Of a stretch of 49,742 bases of DNA, positions 38,841 through 49,227 are shown one piece after another. How positions within the stretch are numbered: the stretch's first letter is position 1; every line of letters starts with the position of its first letter. Source of the DNA: an uncultured Clostridia bacterium (lineage in GTDB: Bacteria; Bacillota; Clostridia; TANB77; CAG-508); assembly GCA_904381285.1 (NCBI GenBank), contig CAJFII010000009.1, positions 1-49,742 of the forward strand. The letters run 5' to 3'. The position numbers were made by a program, and so were the translations under genes. The notes beneath the pieces are model-generated. The model was not told the DNA's origin. It made no database searches and saw nothing but the letters and a program-made list of their open reading frames with translations.

Positions 38841-39581
38841 CTATTTTTTGCCATATATTTTTAATATTTTATCAGTATATTCTCCATTTTGATTATATAC
38901 ATATAATGGTTTTTCTATTTTTAAAAATGGATTTGCATTTTTTACTGCTTTTAGTAATATTAAATTTGCATCTTTATTAGCATTAGGATATACAAATTTT
39001 ATTCTTTTAGGCTCTAATTTGTATTTTCTTAATAATTCTATAATATCTACCATTCTATCTGGTCTATGCACCATGTATAAAGTACCTTTATCTTTTAACA
39101 TTTTAGATGAAACTTTAATAAAATCTTCTAAATTTGCTGTTATTTCATGTCTTGATATTAATTTTTTTTCATTTTCGTTTGTTAATCCTGTTCCTATTTT
39201 TTTATATGGAGGATTTGTTACAACTGCATCAAGTGTTCCTGTTTCTATTATATTTTCAAGATTTTTTATATTTTCATTTATTATTTCAAATTTATTTTCA
39301 AGGTTATTCAGTTTTATACTTCTTTTTGCCATATCATATACTTCTTTTTGTATTTCTACCCCTATTATTTTTGAAAGTTCTGTTTTTCCACATAATAAAA
39401 TTCCAATTATACCTGTTCCTGTTCCTAAGTCTATTACTTTACTTCCCTTTTTTATTTCTTTTGCAAAATCAGATAGTAATATACTATCAATTCCAAAACA
39501 AAAACCATCTTTATTTTGAATTATTTTTAATCCTTTAAATTCTAAATCATCTATTCTTTCATTTTCTAATATTTTTTTCAT
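38841..39581 (-). CDS. TrmN6-like (YfiC) class I SAM methyltransferase
   Basis: 246 residues. KVIDLGTGTGIIGILL (about 44-59) is the SAM site and NPPYKK (about 120-125) the N6-adenine type catalytic motif; the family methylates A37 of tRNA1-Val in E. coli. LSRHEI/ISRHE and the ending DANLILLKAVK are typical. Forms an operon with rsmI downstream. Confidence 0.9.
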   Translation of the reverse strand: MKKILENERIDDLEFKGLKIIQNKDGFCFGIDSILLSDFAKEIKKGSKVIDLGTGTGIIGILLCGKTELSKIIGVEIQKEVYDMAKRSIKLNNLENKFEIINENIKNLENIIETGTLDAVVTNPPYKKIGTGLTNENEKKLISRHEITANLEDFIKVSSKMLKDKGTLYMVHRPDRMVDIIELLRKYKLEPKRIKFVYPNANKDANLILLKAVKNANPFLKIEKPLYVYNQNGEYTDKILKIYGKK

Positions 39582-39655
39582 AATACCTCACTTATTTTTA
39601 TTTTCTTACATATTATATATTAAATTTATATTTTATGCAAAAAGAGGTGAAATAA

Positions 39656-39826
39656 ATGCATAAATATCCTAATAATTATAATAATTGTAATCATTGTAAT
39701 AAAAATTCTTTTAATTTTGCACAAAAAAAAGAGAACACTCTTTGTTCTCTTCATGAGGTTGAAAATTTTTTATGTAATTGCCAAAAGGCTATTAAATGCT
39801 TTAAATTTTACTGCTTTTTTAAGTAA
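39656..39826 (+). CDS. Small Cys-rich peptide (56 residues)
   Basis: AGAGGTG ribosome site 6 nt before ATG 39656, stop 39826. Six Cys in CNHC, LCSL, LCNC, KCF and YCF settings, with many Asn and Lys; reads like a zinc- or spore-coat-type small protein but I do not recognise it. Its last eight bases overlap the 3' end of the GerMN gene on the other strand. The site and divergence from the methylase gene (74 nt) support it. Confidence 0.5.
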   Translation: MHKYPNNYNNCNHCNKNSFNFAQKKENTLCSLHEVENFLCNCQKAIKCFKFYCFFK

Positions 39827-40391
39827 TATCTTCTTGTTTTACAAATGGATCTTTAAAACTAATTAAATTATCTTTAAATGCTGCATCTTCTTTACCATCT
39901 ATTAATATTTTTACAGCTTCTACTTCATTTAACTGTGTTAATGTATTTACTATTGAATAAACCGTTCTACTTTCCGCTTCTGCTCCTCCTTTATGATTTT
40001 CTACAAATTCCTTAGATAAGTCTAAATATACTATTTTTTCTTTAATTTCTATTTTATTTATTTTTGTTCCATCTGGTATTACTTTTTCTAATTTTTCACT
40101 TTTAGGTCCTTCTATTAATAAATTAACTAATGTTTTATATGGATCTTTTAATAATTCTTTTACATCTATATTTCTTGCTTCTGGAACAAGTGTATTTGTA
40201 TCCTTTTGGTTAAAATATAATGATACTATAGTTTGTCTTAATCCTTCAATAGATATCTCTTCTTCTGGTATGTATTCTGTTATTTCTTCTATTTCTTTAT
40301 TTTCTTCTACTTTTTTAAGTATAAAAAAACCTATAATAGCTAAAATAATAATTATAAGAATTAATATTATTAATATCTTTTTGTTTTTCAT
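39819..40391 (-). CDS. GerMN-domain protein
   Basis: 190 residues. N-terminal transmembrane segment (IILILIIIILAIIGFFIL, about 6-23) and a GerMN domain (about 45-180) with SLYFNQKDTNTLVPEARNI, LVNLLIEGP and VNTLTQLNEVEAVKILIDGKE. GerMN proteins are implicated in spore germination and sporulation. Single transcript with AGGAG ribosome site. Confidence 0.88.
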   Translation of the reverse strand: MKNKKILIILILIIIILAIIGFFILKKVEENKEIEEITEYIPEEEISIEGLRQTIVSLYFNQKDTNTLVPEARNIDVKELLKDPYKTLVNLLIEGPKSEKLEKVIPDGTKINKIEIKEKIVYLDLSKEFVENHKGGAEAESRTVYSIVNTLTQLNEVEAVKILIDGKEDAAFKDNLISFKDPFVKQEDIT

Positions 40392-40537
40392 TTTTTATTC
40401 TCCTCTCTTTGTTTTATTTGCTTAATCATATGATAGACAAGTTATTTTTAGAACTTTATTGTAAATATTTTCCATATAAAATTGACTTCATGTTTATTTT
40501 ATAGTAAAATATGTCTAATTTATTAGGAGATGGTACT

Positions 40538-41203
40538 ATGAAAAAAATTAAAGACCCAGTTAGTGGGTTTACTCATTTATTTGGAGCTGTTTTATCTGTT
40601 GTAGGGTTAGTCTTTTTAATAATTATTCCTGCTATTTATAGCAATGAAAAAGCTTGGGATATTGTTTCATTTACTATTTTTGGTGTAGGACTTATATTAC
40701 TTTATACTTTTAGCTCTTTATATCATTTATTAAATGTTGGTCAAACAGCAACAAGAGTATTAAGAAAATTTGATCATATTATGATTTATGTATTAATTGC
40801 TTCAACTTATACTCCTATTTGTTTAGGTCCATTAAGAGGTGGATGGGGCTGGAGTATTTTGGGTATAGTTTGGGGACTTGCTATTATTGGTATTATTTTA
40901 ACTGCTACTTGGATTAATGCACCACGTTGGCTTACCACAGGAATTTATCTTGCTATGGGATGGACTGTTATTGTAGCTGTTTACCCAATGATTACTACTT
41001 TTAGTAGATTAGGTGCTCTTTCTTCATTATTGTGGCTTCTTGCTGGAGGTATTTTTTATACAATTGGTGCAGTTATTTATGGTTTAAAATGGCCTCATTT
41101 AAAAAATAAATATTTTGGTTTTCACGAAATATTTCACATATTTGTATTGCTTGGTAGCTTTTGTCAGTACTGGTTTATTATTAAATATTTACCTTTTATA
41201 TAA
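40538..41203 (+). CDS. Hemolysin III/YqfA-type (PAQR family) membrane protein
   Basis: 221 residues from ATG 40538 (TTAGGAG site 8 nt before). Seven transmembrane helices. Family motifs: NDPVSGFTHLFGA (near the start), FSSLYHLLNVG (about 58-68), FDHIMIYVLIASTYTP, GFHEIFHIFVLLGS (about 193-206, with the conserved His residues). YqfA/HlyIII proteins are putative zinc-dependent membrane hydrolases of the PAQR superfamily. Frame is open upstream to 40511 but that start has no ribosome site. Confidence 0.9.
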   Translation: MKKIKDPVSGFTHLFGAVLSVVGLVFLIIIPAIYSNEKAWDIVSFTIFGVGLILLYTFSSLYHLLNVGQTATRVLRKFDHIMIYVLIASTYTPICLGPLRGGWGWSILGIVWGLAIIGIILTATWINAPRWLTTGIYLAMGWTVIVAVYPMITTFSRLGALSSLLWLLAGGIFYTIGAVIYGLKWPHLKNKYFGFHEIFHIFVLLGSFCQYWFIIKYLPFI

Positions 41204-41210
41204 TTTTAGG

Positions 41211-41236
41211 AATAGTTTTTTTCTATTCCTTTTTAT
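41211..41236 (+). terminator. Terminator of the hemolysin III gene
   Basis: AGGAATAG / CTATTCCT with a T-run. A second hairpin ACTGTAA/TTACAGT (41278-41298) with TTTTTTTT follows; the two may both stop transcription before the next promoter. Confidence 0.75.
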
Positions 41237-41306
41237 ATACTCAAATTTACTTACTATAATTAAGACCAAATCTCTTTAACTGTAAGTTTTTTACAGTTTT
41301 TTTTGT

Positions 41307-41335
41307 TTGACAAATTTGAATTTTCCGTATACAAT
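41307..41335 (+). promoter_or_regulatory. Promoter of the activase gene
   Basis: TTGACA (41307-41312), 17-nt spacer, TACAAT (41330-41335). Confidence 0.7.
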
Positions 41336-41385
41336 ATAAGGTGAATTTATATATTTATTTTATAGAAATAAAAAGGAGTTTTGTT

Positions 41386-44300
41386 ATGAATAATTTACTA
41401 CATATAGGGTTAGATGTTGGTTCTACTACTGTAAAAGTTGTAGTAATGAACGACAAATTAGAAACAATAGATATGTCTTATAAAAGACATTTTTCAGATA
41501 CAAAAAATACAGTTTGTGATTGTTTAACTGAACTTGCAAATAAATATAAAGATAATGAATTTACAATTGCTCTTACAGGTTCTGGTGCAATGAGTGCAGC
41601 AAATTTCTTAGAACTTCCTTTTATTCAAGAAGTTGTTGCTTGTAAACGTGCTGTTGAAAAATATATTCCACAAACTGATGTTGTTATTGAACTTGGTGGA
41701 GAAGATGCAAAAATAATCTATTTTGATAAATCTATTGAACAACGTATGAATGGTACTTGTGCTGGTGGTACAGGTGCTTTTATAGACCAAATGGCTTCTT
41801 TACTTAATACAGATACAGCTGGATTGAATGAACTTGCAAAAAATTACCAAACAATATATCCAATTGCTTCTCGTTGTGGGGTTTTTGCAAAAACTGATGT
41901 ACAACCTCTTTTAAATGAAGGTGCTGCAAAAGAAGATATTGCTGCTTCTATTTTTCAGGCAGTTGTAAATCAAACTATTAGTGGTCTTGCTTGCGGAAGA
42001 CCTATAAGAGGAAATGTAGCATTTTTAGGAGGTCCTTTAAATTATTTATCTGAATTAAGACAAAGATTTATTGAAACTTTACATTTAACACCAGAATCAA
42101 CAATAGTACCAGAAGAAGCACACTTGCTTGTTGCAAAAGGTGCAGCTCTTGATTCAGTTAATTCAACTCCTATTTCAGTTGAAAAATTGAAAAGTAAAAT
42201 AGAAGTTTTAAGAATATCACATGATGACACTTCTGTTCCTCTTAAACCATTGTTTAGCATAGATGCAGATTATGAGGAATTTAAGAAAAGACATGATAAC
42301 GATAAAGTGCCAAGAGCAGATTTAAACTCATATACTGGTGATGCCTTTATTGGTATAGATGCAGGTTCTACCACTACTAAATTAGTATTAATAGATAGAG
42401 ACGGTAATTTATTATATTCTATGTATGGTAGCAATGAAGGAAATCCACTAAATAGTGTTATAAAAATGCTTAAAGAATTATATTCTATTTTACCAGAAGG
42501 AGTGAAACTTAGATATAGTGGTGTTACTGGGTATGGTGAAAAATTAATTCAAACTGCTTTAAATATTGATTTAAATGAAATTGAGACAATTGCACATTAC
42601 ACAGCAGCAAAGCAATTCATGCCAAATGTTACAAGTATTGTTGACATTGGTGGACAGGATATGAAATATATTAAAATAAAAAATGGTGTTATTGATAATA
42701 TTATGCTTAATGAAGCTTGCTCTTCTGGTTGCGGTTCATTTATAGAAACTTTTGCTAAAAGTTTAAATCTTTCTATAGAAGAATTTGTAGATGAAGCACT
42801 TAAATCTAGACGTCCTGTTGATTTAGGTTCTAGATGTACTGTTTTTATGAATTCAAAAATTAAGCAAGCTCAAAAAGAAGGATATTCTGTTGGGGATATT
42901 TCAGCAGGTCTTTCATATTCAGTTATAAAAAATGCAATTCAAAAGGTTATGAAAGTAAGGGATACAAAAACTTTAGGAGATCACATTGTTGTCCAAGGTG
43001 GTACTTTCTATAATGATGCTGTTTTACGTGCTTTTGAATTAATTGTTGGTAAAAACGTTGTACGTCCTGATATTTCTGGACTTATGGGAGCATATGGTGT
43101 TGCTTTACTTGCAAAGGAGCAATTTGAAGCTAACTTTGATATGGAATATTTTTCTACTATATCTAAATTAGATGAATTAGATAAGTTAGATATAAAAGTT
43201 ACACATACAAGATGTAACTTATGTGAAAATCATTGTTTACTTACAATTAATAAATTTAGTAATGGCAAAAAACATATTTCAGGAAATCGTTGTGAACGTG
43301 GTGCTGGTATTGTTTCAGATAATACTAAATTACCAAATTTAATTAAATATAAATTTGAAAGAATATTTAATTATACACCTCTTGAAGAAAAAGATGCTCC
43401 TCGTGGTACTATTGGTATTCCTAGAGTTTTAAATATGTATGAAGATTATCCATTTTGGTTTACTTTCTTTACTTCTTTAGGATTTAGAGTTATTCTATCT
43501 GAAAAAAGTAATAGAAAAACATATGAAAAGGGTATGGAATCAATGCCTTCTGAATCTGTTTGTTATCCAGCAAAACTTGCTCATGGTCATATTATTAGTT
43601 TATTAAATGCTGGAATTAAAACTATATTTTACCCTTGTATTCCATATTCAAGAAAGGAATATGAGAAAGCTGATAATCACTATAATTGCCCAATAGTTAT
43701 ATCTTATTCAGAGGTTCTAAAAAATAATATTGAGGAATTAAAAGATAAAAGTATAAAATTCTTAAATCCATTTTTACCTTTTGATGCGAAAAATCTTACA
43801 AAAAGAATTTTAGAATTAGATGAATTTAAAGAATATAACTTTACTAAGAAAGAATTATTAGATGCTGCAAATAAAGCAGAAGAAGAATATCAAAATTGTA
43901 GAAATGATATCCATAATAAAGGTAAAGAGACTTTAGAATATATTGAAAAAAATAATTTAAAAGGTATTGTTCTTGCAGGAAGACCTTATCATGTCGATCC
44001 AGAAATTAACCACGGTATAGATACATTAATTACAAGTTTAGGTTTATGTGTTTTAACAGAGGATAGTATTGCAAATTTAGATGAAGCAAAACGTCCATTA
44101 AGAGTAGTAGACCAATGGATGTTCCATGCAAGACTATATGCTGCAGCAGAATTTGTTGGTAAACATGATAATCTAGAATTAATTCAACTAAATTCTTTTG
44201 GTTGTGGTGTTGATGCTGTTACAACAGATCAAGTAGAAGAAATTTTATCTAGTTACGAAAAAATGTATACTTTAATTAAAATAGATGAAGTTAATAATTT

Positions 44301-45705
44301 AGGTGCTGTTCGTATTCGTATACGTTCTCTACTTGCAAGTATGGAAAAACGTTTATCAAAAAAACATGATATCTCTAAAGAAGGAAATTACGAAGTTAAT
44401 AAAATTCCTTTTACAAAAGAAATGAGAAAAGACTATACAATTTTAGTACCACAGATGGCACCTATTCATTTTGAGTTAATTACAACAGCTGTTGCTTCTT
44501 GTGGATATAATGTTGAATTACTAAAAGAATGTACTCCACATACTGTTGAAACAGGATTAAAGTATGTTAATAATGATGCTTGTTATCCATCTATTTTAAC
44601 TACTGGTCAAATGATTGAAGCATTGGAATCAGGTAAATATGATTTAAATAAAACTGCTCTTATTATGTCTCAAACTGGTGGAGGTTGTAGAGCAACAAAC
44701 TATATAGGATTTATTCGTAAAGCACTTAAAGATGCCGGCTTTGAACAAGTTCCTGTTATATCATTCAATGTTGTAGGAATGGAAAAAAATTCAGGATTTA
44801 AATTAACAATTCCAATGGTTGAAAAATTAATACGTTCTGTAATTTATGGTGATTTATTACAAAAAATGCTAACTAAAAATAGAGTTTATGAAGTACATAA
44901 AGGTGAAACTCAAAAATTATTTGATGTATGGATGGAAAAATGTAAAAAACTAGTACAAAGTACAAACTCAAAAGAATTTAAACAAAGTATTTATGATATT
45001 GTAAACGATTTCGAAAAAATAGAATTGGATAAAAGTGTGAAAAAACCTAAAGTAGGTATTGTAGGAGAAGTATTAATTAAATACCATCCTTTTGGAAATA
45101 ACTTTGTTGCCGACTTATTAGAAAAAGAAGGTGCAGAAGTTATATTACCAGATTTTATGGGATTTGTTAAATTTATGGCTACTCATAAAATAACATTTAA
45201 TCATTTATTAAAAATAAATAAAACATCTTCAAAAATATCAAAAATTGCAATTAATTTAATTGACATTTTTGAAAAGGATTTAAGAATAGCCCTTGCTAAT
45301 TCTAAAAAGAATTACCTACCACCTTGTGATATTTGGCATCTAGAAGAAAAAGTACAAGATGTATTATCTATTGGAAATCAAACTGGTGAAGGTTGGTTTT
45401 TAACAGCTGAAATGATAGAATATATTGAAAATGATATTCCAAACATTGTTTGTGTTCAACCATTTGCTTGCCTACCAAACCATGTAGTAGGAAAAGGTGT
45501 TATTAAAACAATAAGAAGTAAATACCCAGAAGCCAATATTTCAGCTGTAGATTATGATCCTGGAGCTAGTGAAGCAAACCAAACAAATAGAATTAAATTA
45601 CTTATGACTGTTGCAAAAGATAATTTAAAATTAAAAGAAAATTCTAAGAAAAAAATTAGCAAAGAAAATAAACTAGAAAATAATTCTGAATTAATAAAAA
45701 AATAA
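41386..45705 (+). CDS. Giant acyl-CoA dehydratase activase (tandem BadF/HgdC domains plus DUF2229)
   Basis: 1439 residues from ATG 41386 (AAGGAG site 6 nt before). The frame is open from 41341 but without ribosome site. Two ASKHA ATPase domains in tandem: residues about 4-260 (HIGLDVGSTTVKV, GGEDAKII, NGTCAGGTGAFIDQMA with a GCG-type Cys) and about 325-580 (GIDAGSTTTKLVLID, DIGGQDMKYI, EACSSGCGSFIETFA). After residue 620 comes a Cys-rich DUF2229 part (CNLCENHCL, CYPAKLAHGH) and a C-terminal CoA-binding-like part (SQTGGGCRATNY). Such proteins activate 2-hydroxyacyl-CoA dehydratases or benzoyl-CoA-type reductases by ATP-driven electron transfer from a [4Fe-4S] cluster. The dehydratase is not in the window. 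Complete. Confidence 0.92.
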   Translation: MNNLLHIGLDVGSTTVKVVVMNDKLETIDMSYKRHFSDTKNTVCDCLTELANKYKDNEFTIALTGSGAMSAANFLELPFIQEVVACKRAVEKYIPQTDVVIELGGEDAKIIYFDKSIEQRMNGTCAGGTGAFIDQMASLLNTDTAGLNELAKNYQTIYPIASRCGVFAKTDVQPLLNEGAAKEDIAASIFQAVVNQTISGLACGRPIRGNVAFLGGPLNYLSELRQRFIETLHLTPESTIVPEEAHLLVAKGAALDSVNSTPISVEKLKSKIEVLRISHDDTSVPLKPLFSIDADYEEFKKRHDNDKVPRADLNSYTGDAFIGIDAGSTTTKLVLIDRDGNLLYSMYGSNEGNPLNSVIKMLKELYSILPEGVKLRYSGVTGYGEKLIQTALNIDLNEIETIAHYTAAKQFMPNVTSIVDIGGQDMKYIKIKNGVIDNIMLNEACSSGCGSFIETFAKSLNLSIEEFVDEALKSRRPVDLGSRCTVFMNSKIKQAQKEGYSVGDISAGLSYSVIKNAIQKVMKVRDTKTLGDHIVVQGGTFYNDAVLRAFELIVGKNVVRPDISGLMGAYGVALLAKEQFEANFDMEYFSTISKLDELDKLDIKVTHTRCNLCENHCLLTINKFSNGKKHISGNRCERGAGIVSDNTKLPNLIKYKFERIFNYTPLEEKDAPRGTIGIPRVLNMYEDYPFWFTFFTSLGFRVILSEKSNRKTYEKGMESMPSESVCYPAKLAHGHIISLLNAGIKTIFYPCIPYSRKEYEKADNHYNCPIVISYSEVLKNNIEELKDKSIKFLNPFLPFDAKNLTKRILELDEFKEYNFTKKELLDAANKAEEEYQNCRNDIHNKGKETLEYIEKNNLKGIVLAGRPYHVDPEINHGIDTLITSLGLCVLTEDSIANLDEAKRPLRVVDQWMFHARLYAAAEFVGKHDNLELIQLNSFGCGVDAVTTDQVEEILSSYEKMYTLIKIDEVNNLGAVRIRIRSLLASMEKRLSKKHDISKEGNYEVNKIPFTKEMRKDYTILVPQMAPIHFELITTAVASCGYNVELLKECTPHTVETGLKYVNNDACYPSILTTGQMIEALESGKYDLNKTALIMSQTGGGCRATNYIGFIRKALKDAGFEQVPVISFNVVGMEKNSGFKLTIPMVEKLIRSVIYGDLLQKMLTKNRVYEVHKGETQKLFDVWMEKCKKLVQSTNSKEFKQSIYDIVNDFEKIELDKSVKKPKVGIVGEVLIKYHPFGNNFVADLLEKEGAEVILPDFMGFVKFMATHKITFNHLLKINKTSSKISKIAINLIDIFEKDLRIALANSKKNYLPPCDIWHLEEKVQDVLSIGNQTGEGWFLTAEMIEYIENDIPNIVCVQPFACLPNHVVGKGVIKTIRSKYPEANISAVDYDPGASEANQTNRIKLLMTVAKDNLKLKENSKKKISKENKLENNSELIKK

Positions 45706-45736
45706 TTAATTTTAATATTTAATTAAATAATTAATA

Positions 45737-45780
45737 ACAAAAAATAAAATACGGATTTAATTCTGTATTTTATTTTTTGT
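45737..45780 (+). terminator. Terminator of the activase gene
   Basis: 16-bp stem 45737-45752 / 45765-45780 with T-run on both sides. Confidence 0.8.
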
Positions 45781-46874
45781 TTGAAAGAAATTTTTTAATT
45801 TATTTTATTTGTTTTTTATTCTAATATTTATTTTTATTTTAATTTTAAATCTATTAATATTTAATTATATTTTAAAATAAATTTTCAAGTTTTAAATTTT
45901 TTTAATTTATTTTTTATAATTATTTTTATATTATTTATTTTAAAATTTAATTTCTAATTATTTCTTATTTTTTATTAATTAATTTTTTAATTTATTATTT
46001 ATTAAGAATAAAAAATATTTATATACAAAATATAATTTCTGTTTTGTTGTTATTTCAAAATTTTTTATTTAACAGTTAAAATCCAAGCCGCATCTATAGA
46101 TTGTCAAAATGATGTACATGTATTCATTTTTGCTTTTCTTTTTCAGTATTTTTCAGTGTTATGTTTACTATTTTTTGTGTTTCTGTAATTTGTCCCGTCT
46201 TTTTAATTCCCAAGCATTTCAGCTAATCTTCTATGATATTTTTTAACAAACCACTTTAATCAACTCAAATATAAAAAGCTTATATTTCAAGCTTTTTATG
46301 TTATCATTGTTTACATATTTACTATAAATTTTATAAAGCACTGTAATTTCCTTTTTTTGTAAGCTACTTGTTCTTAATTTTTATAATCAGAGTTGCTAAA
46401 AATCCTTATTTTCCCTAATTTAAACCTCTTTCTATGTTTTTTTAAGTTTTTCATTAAACTTGGATATCTAAAAATCTTTTTTCTCACACGATTAATTTCA
46501 TCTTATCTGTTAGTGAACTTTTAATCGCTTAATCCTTTTGTCATTATGAGCATCTATTTTTCTTTCTTTTTTCCTACTCTTTACTCGTGTATATTTTTCA
46601 TATTTTTGTAATAATTTTATTACTTTTTTTGTAAATTTTTTTAAATAAATTAATATTTTTATTTTATATTCATTTTATTTATTATTATTTATATTTTTAA
46701 AATACAATATAAATATTTTTTTATACTTTTTAATTATTTTCTTAAAATTATTATTTTTAATTTATTTAAATCTTATATCAAATTTATTTATAATTTTATA
46801 AAATAAGTTATTTGTTTTTATATTTTTTTTAATTTAATTTATTTTCTTATTAATTATTTAATAAATATTAAAAT
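45781..46874. other. Gene-poor AT-rich desert with decayed segment A
   Basis: No intact gene. 45781-46070 and 46625-46874 are almost pure A/T. Between them (about 46085-46625) lies less extreme DNA whose minus strand aligns in pieces with 48150-48680: TTGACA near 46100, 'AAATGCTTGGGAAT' (46210-46223), 'GATGCTCATAATGACAAAA'. Its minus-strand reading contains CLGIKK followed by K/T/E-rich residues, broken upstream by stops. I read it as the remnant of a gene, not a live one. Confidence 0.5.
46085..46625 (-). pseudogene. Decayed gene copy A (related to copy B)
   Basis: Minus strand carries 'CLGIKKTGQ...IVNIT' in one frame and stop-broken pieces before it. The same order of short matches appears in copy B at 48150-48680. 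I cannot identify the parent gene. Confidence 0.4.
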
Positions 46875-47747
46875 TTATTTTTTATTTTGAAAATTAATTT
46901 TTTTTATTTCTTTTTTTCCTATTTCATAACCCAAATTAAATAAATAATCAATTTTATTTATATCTAATAAATCAATATCTTTTGTTTTTATTTTTAATAT
47001 ATAATCTGCTCCTGCTAATTCATAATTTGATAATTCATAAGATAACAAATCTATTGATCTACTTACAACATCAATAATATTTTTATTTTTATTTTTTTTA
47101 TTTTTATCTATTTCTTTTTCAAAAACGACACAAATAACTTTATCTGCTCCATTTATTTTTATTTGTTTCCATGGTATATTTTCTCTTATTCCTCCATCTA
47201 TTAATTTTGTATTATTATATGTACATGGTGAAAATACTCCTGGATAACTACAACTCGCTTGCACTGCTTTTCCTATTTTCATATCATAAATATAGCACAT
47301 ATTATTTGAATAAGTATTTCTATTTTGCTTTGAAGAAAATATATAAATTTTTCCATCATATAAATCTATTGATGGTATAATTAAATATTTTTTTATTTGG
47401 TTTATATTTTTTATGTTTTTTGCTCCACATGCATCATTAATTATTTCTTCAATTTTATTTCCGTTATTTAAACCATCTATTATTATTTTTCTTTTAAATA
47501 TCAATCCTAATATTCCTTTTATTATATTTTTATAATCTACATATTTTATTTCTTTACAATATTTTTTAAATAAATAATATATTTCATCTGGTGTATATCC
47601 TATTGCATATAGTGTTGCTACTATACTTCCTGAAGATGTTCCAGAAATATAATTAAAATCTATTCCTACTTCAGAAAAAGCTTTAAGCACACCTATATGA
47701 GCCGCACCTTTAACTCCTCCTCCAGATAAAGATATTCCTAAATTCAT
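46875..47747 (-). CDS. Patatin-like phospholipase
   Basis: 290 residues. SGGGVKGAAHIGVLKA (about 8-23; oxyanion GGGxKG), nucleophile GTSSGS (about 38-43; GxSxG), DGGIREN (about 186-192; catalytic Asp of the dyad). Ser-Asp lipid acyl hydrolase of bacterial patatin type, soluble. RBS AGGTG. The only intact gene in a 3.4-kb desert; flanks are far richer in A/T than the gene. Confidence 0.93.
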   Translation of the reverse strand: MNLGISLSGGGVKGAAHIGVLKAFSEVGIDFNYISGTSSGSIVATLYAIGYTPDEIYYLFKKYCKEIKYVDYKNIIKGILGLIFKRKIIIDGLNNGNKIEEIINDACGAKNIKNINQIKKYLIIPSIDLYDGKIYIFSSKQNRNTYSNNMCYIYDMKIGKAVQASCSYPGVFSPCTYNNTKLIDGGIRENIPWKQIKINGADKVICVVFEKEIDKNKKNKNKNIIDVVSRSIDLLSYELSNYELAGADYILKIKTKDIDLLDINKIDYLFNLGYEIGKKEIKKINFQNKK

Positions 47748-49058
47748 TTATATCACCTATATAAATTTATAAAAATAGTTTTATTTTTATTCTAAAAAAA
47801 TATTATTATATTTTTTTACTATTTATTTTTTTGTTTTTATTTTTTATATTTAATTTGTCTTTTATTATAATTATTATTTTATAAAATTAAATAATTTAAT
47901 TTTTAAATTATTTAAAAGTTTTTTTTATTTTTAATTAATAAATAATTTTTATTTCATAATTAATTTTATTTTTAATTTTTTTATAGAATAATTATTTATT
48001 TTCAACAAGAAAACATTTTTTATTTTAATTTATTAATATTTAATTATATTTGAAAATAGATTTTATAATTTATTAAAAATATTAATTGAAAAAATTAATA
48101 TTTTTGAATTTTATTATTTAGTTTATTCTGTTAATTAAATTTATTGAGTTTTTATATAATTGTCAAAATAACACTTTACTATTTGTTATATATCTCTTCT
48201 ATCGCACCTTTCTTTTGTTATGTATACTGTTTTTAGTTTCTTTTCAAAATCTTCATGTTTCTTTATTCCCAAGCATTTTATTCATTATTATATTTAATTT
48301 TTTCACATATAAATTACTTCTCGAAATAAACAGTATGTATATATCAACCCTTTTTAGATTGTGATGTATACATAACATTTATGTTCTTTATTTCTATTTC
48401 ATCAAAAAGCTTTTTAACATTAAATTCAATTTCATTTTCCACAAAATTCTTTCCAAAAGAGCTTATTTCCCAAAGTTTAATCTCATTTTCTTTATTCGTC
48501 AGTTTTTCCTAAATATTTATACTATACTACTCTTGCATTATTGAATTTAAACTTAATATTTATCTTCTTCCTAATTTTTATTATTGTTTAATATTTGTCC
48601 ATTTGAGCATGCATCTTTTTCAATTTCTCTACTAAATTTTCTACATGTAAAAAATTTAATTTTTGTAACATTTATTTAATATTTCGTATTATATTTTTTT
48701 ATTTTTAATAATATTTTTTATTTTAATTAAAAATTTAGATATATTTAAAATAATTAATTACTTATTTTTTATATTATTAAAAATAAATAGCTTTAAAAAT
48801 ATATTTTAATAATTATTTTATTTATTTCTATTTTCTTATTTCTAATTTTATTAACTATATTTTTATTTTAATTGATTTTTATTAATTTTAAATTTTCATT
48901 TTAATAATATTAATTTATTTATTTTTAAATTAATATTATTACTCAATTTTTGTTTAATTTTTTTTCAACATAACAGTATTAACAAAACGTAAAATTTCTA
49001 TGTTCATATACACAGCAATTATTATCCACATTAATGTAATCTAATCTTTGTTGTATAT
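47748..49058. other. Gene-poor AT-rich desert with decayed segment B
   Basis: No intact gene. 47760-48140 and 48680-48960 are nearly pure A/T. 48150-48680 holds copy B (below). 48961-49058 looks like plain spacer before the tRNA terminator. Confidence 0.5.
48150..48680 (-). pseudogene. Decayed gene copy B
   Basis: One frame (about 48350-48520) reads KLTNKENEIKLWEISSF, then GKNFVENEIEFNVKK and LFDEIEIKNINVMYTSQSKKG, to a stop followed by YIHTVYFEK, then to 'CLGIKKHEDFEKKLKTVYITK' split across frames. Copy A carries the same CLGIKK. The protein sense survives in pieces, so this is a young ruin of a real gene. Family not recognised. Confidence 0.45.
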
Positions 49059-49059
49059 A

Positions 49060-49099
49060 AAAAAAGATATAAAGAGAATAATTTCTTTATATCTTTTTT
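49060..49099 (-). terminator. Terminator of the tRNA-Ser pair
   Basis: 16-bp stem AAAAAAGATATAAAGA (49060-49075) / TCTTTATATCTTTTTT (49084-49099); on the minus strand it ends in a T-run. Confidence 0.8.
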
Positions 49100-49191
49100 G
49101 GCGGAGATTGAGGGATTTGAACCCTCGCGGCCACTTACGCAACCCTAACGGTTTAGCAAACCGTCCCCTTCAACCACTTGGGTAAATCTCC
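49099..49191 (-). tRNA. tRNA-Ser (GCU)
   Basis: 93 nt, CCA encoded (49101-49099). Acceptor GGAGATT/AATCTCC, anticodon loop with GCT (49153-49160 area), long type II variable arm (GTTAGGGTTGCGTAAGTGGCCGC region), T arm GAGGGTTCAAATCCCTC. Cotranscribed with the next gene. Confidence 0.93.
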
Positions 49192-49227
49192 AAATTGTTG
49201 AATTGTTAGTATTTATATTATAAAAAA

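Noticed and set aside
47760..48140. Direct repeats or CRISPR-like array in the AT desert
   Set aside because: Only low-complexity A/T runs, no regular repeat-spacer spacing.
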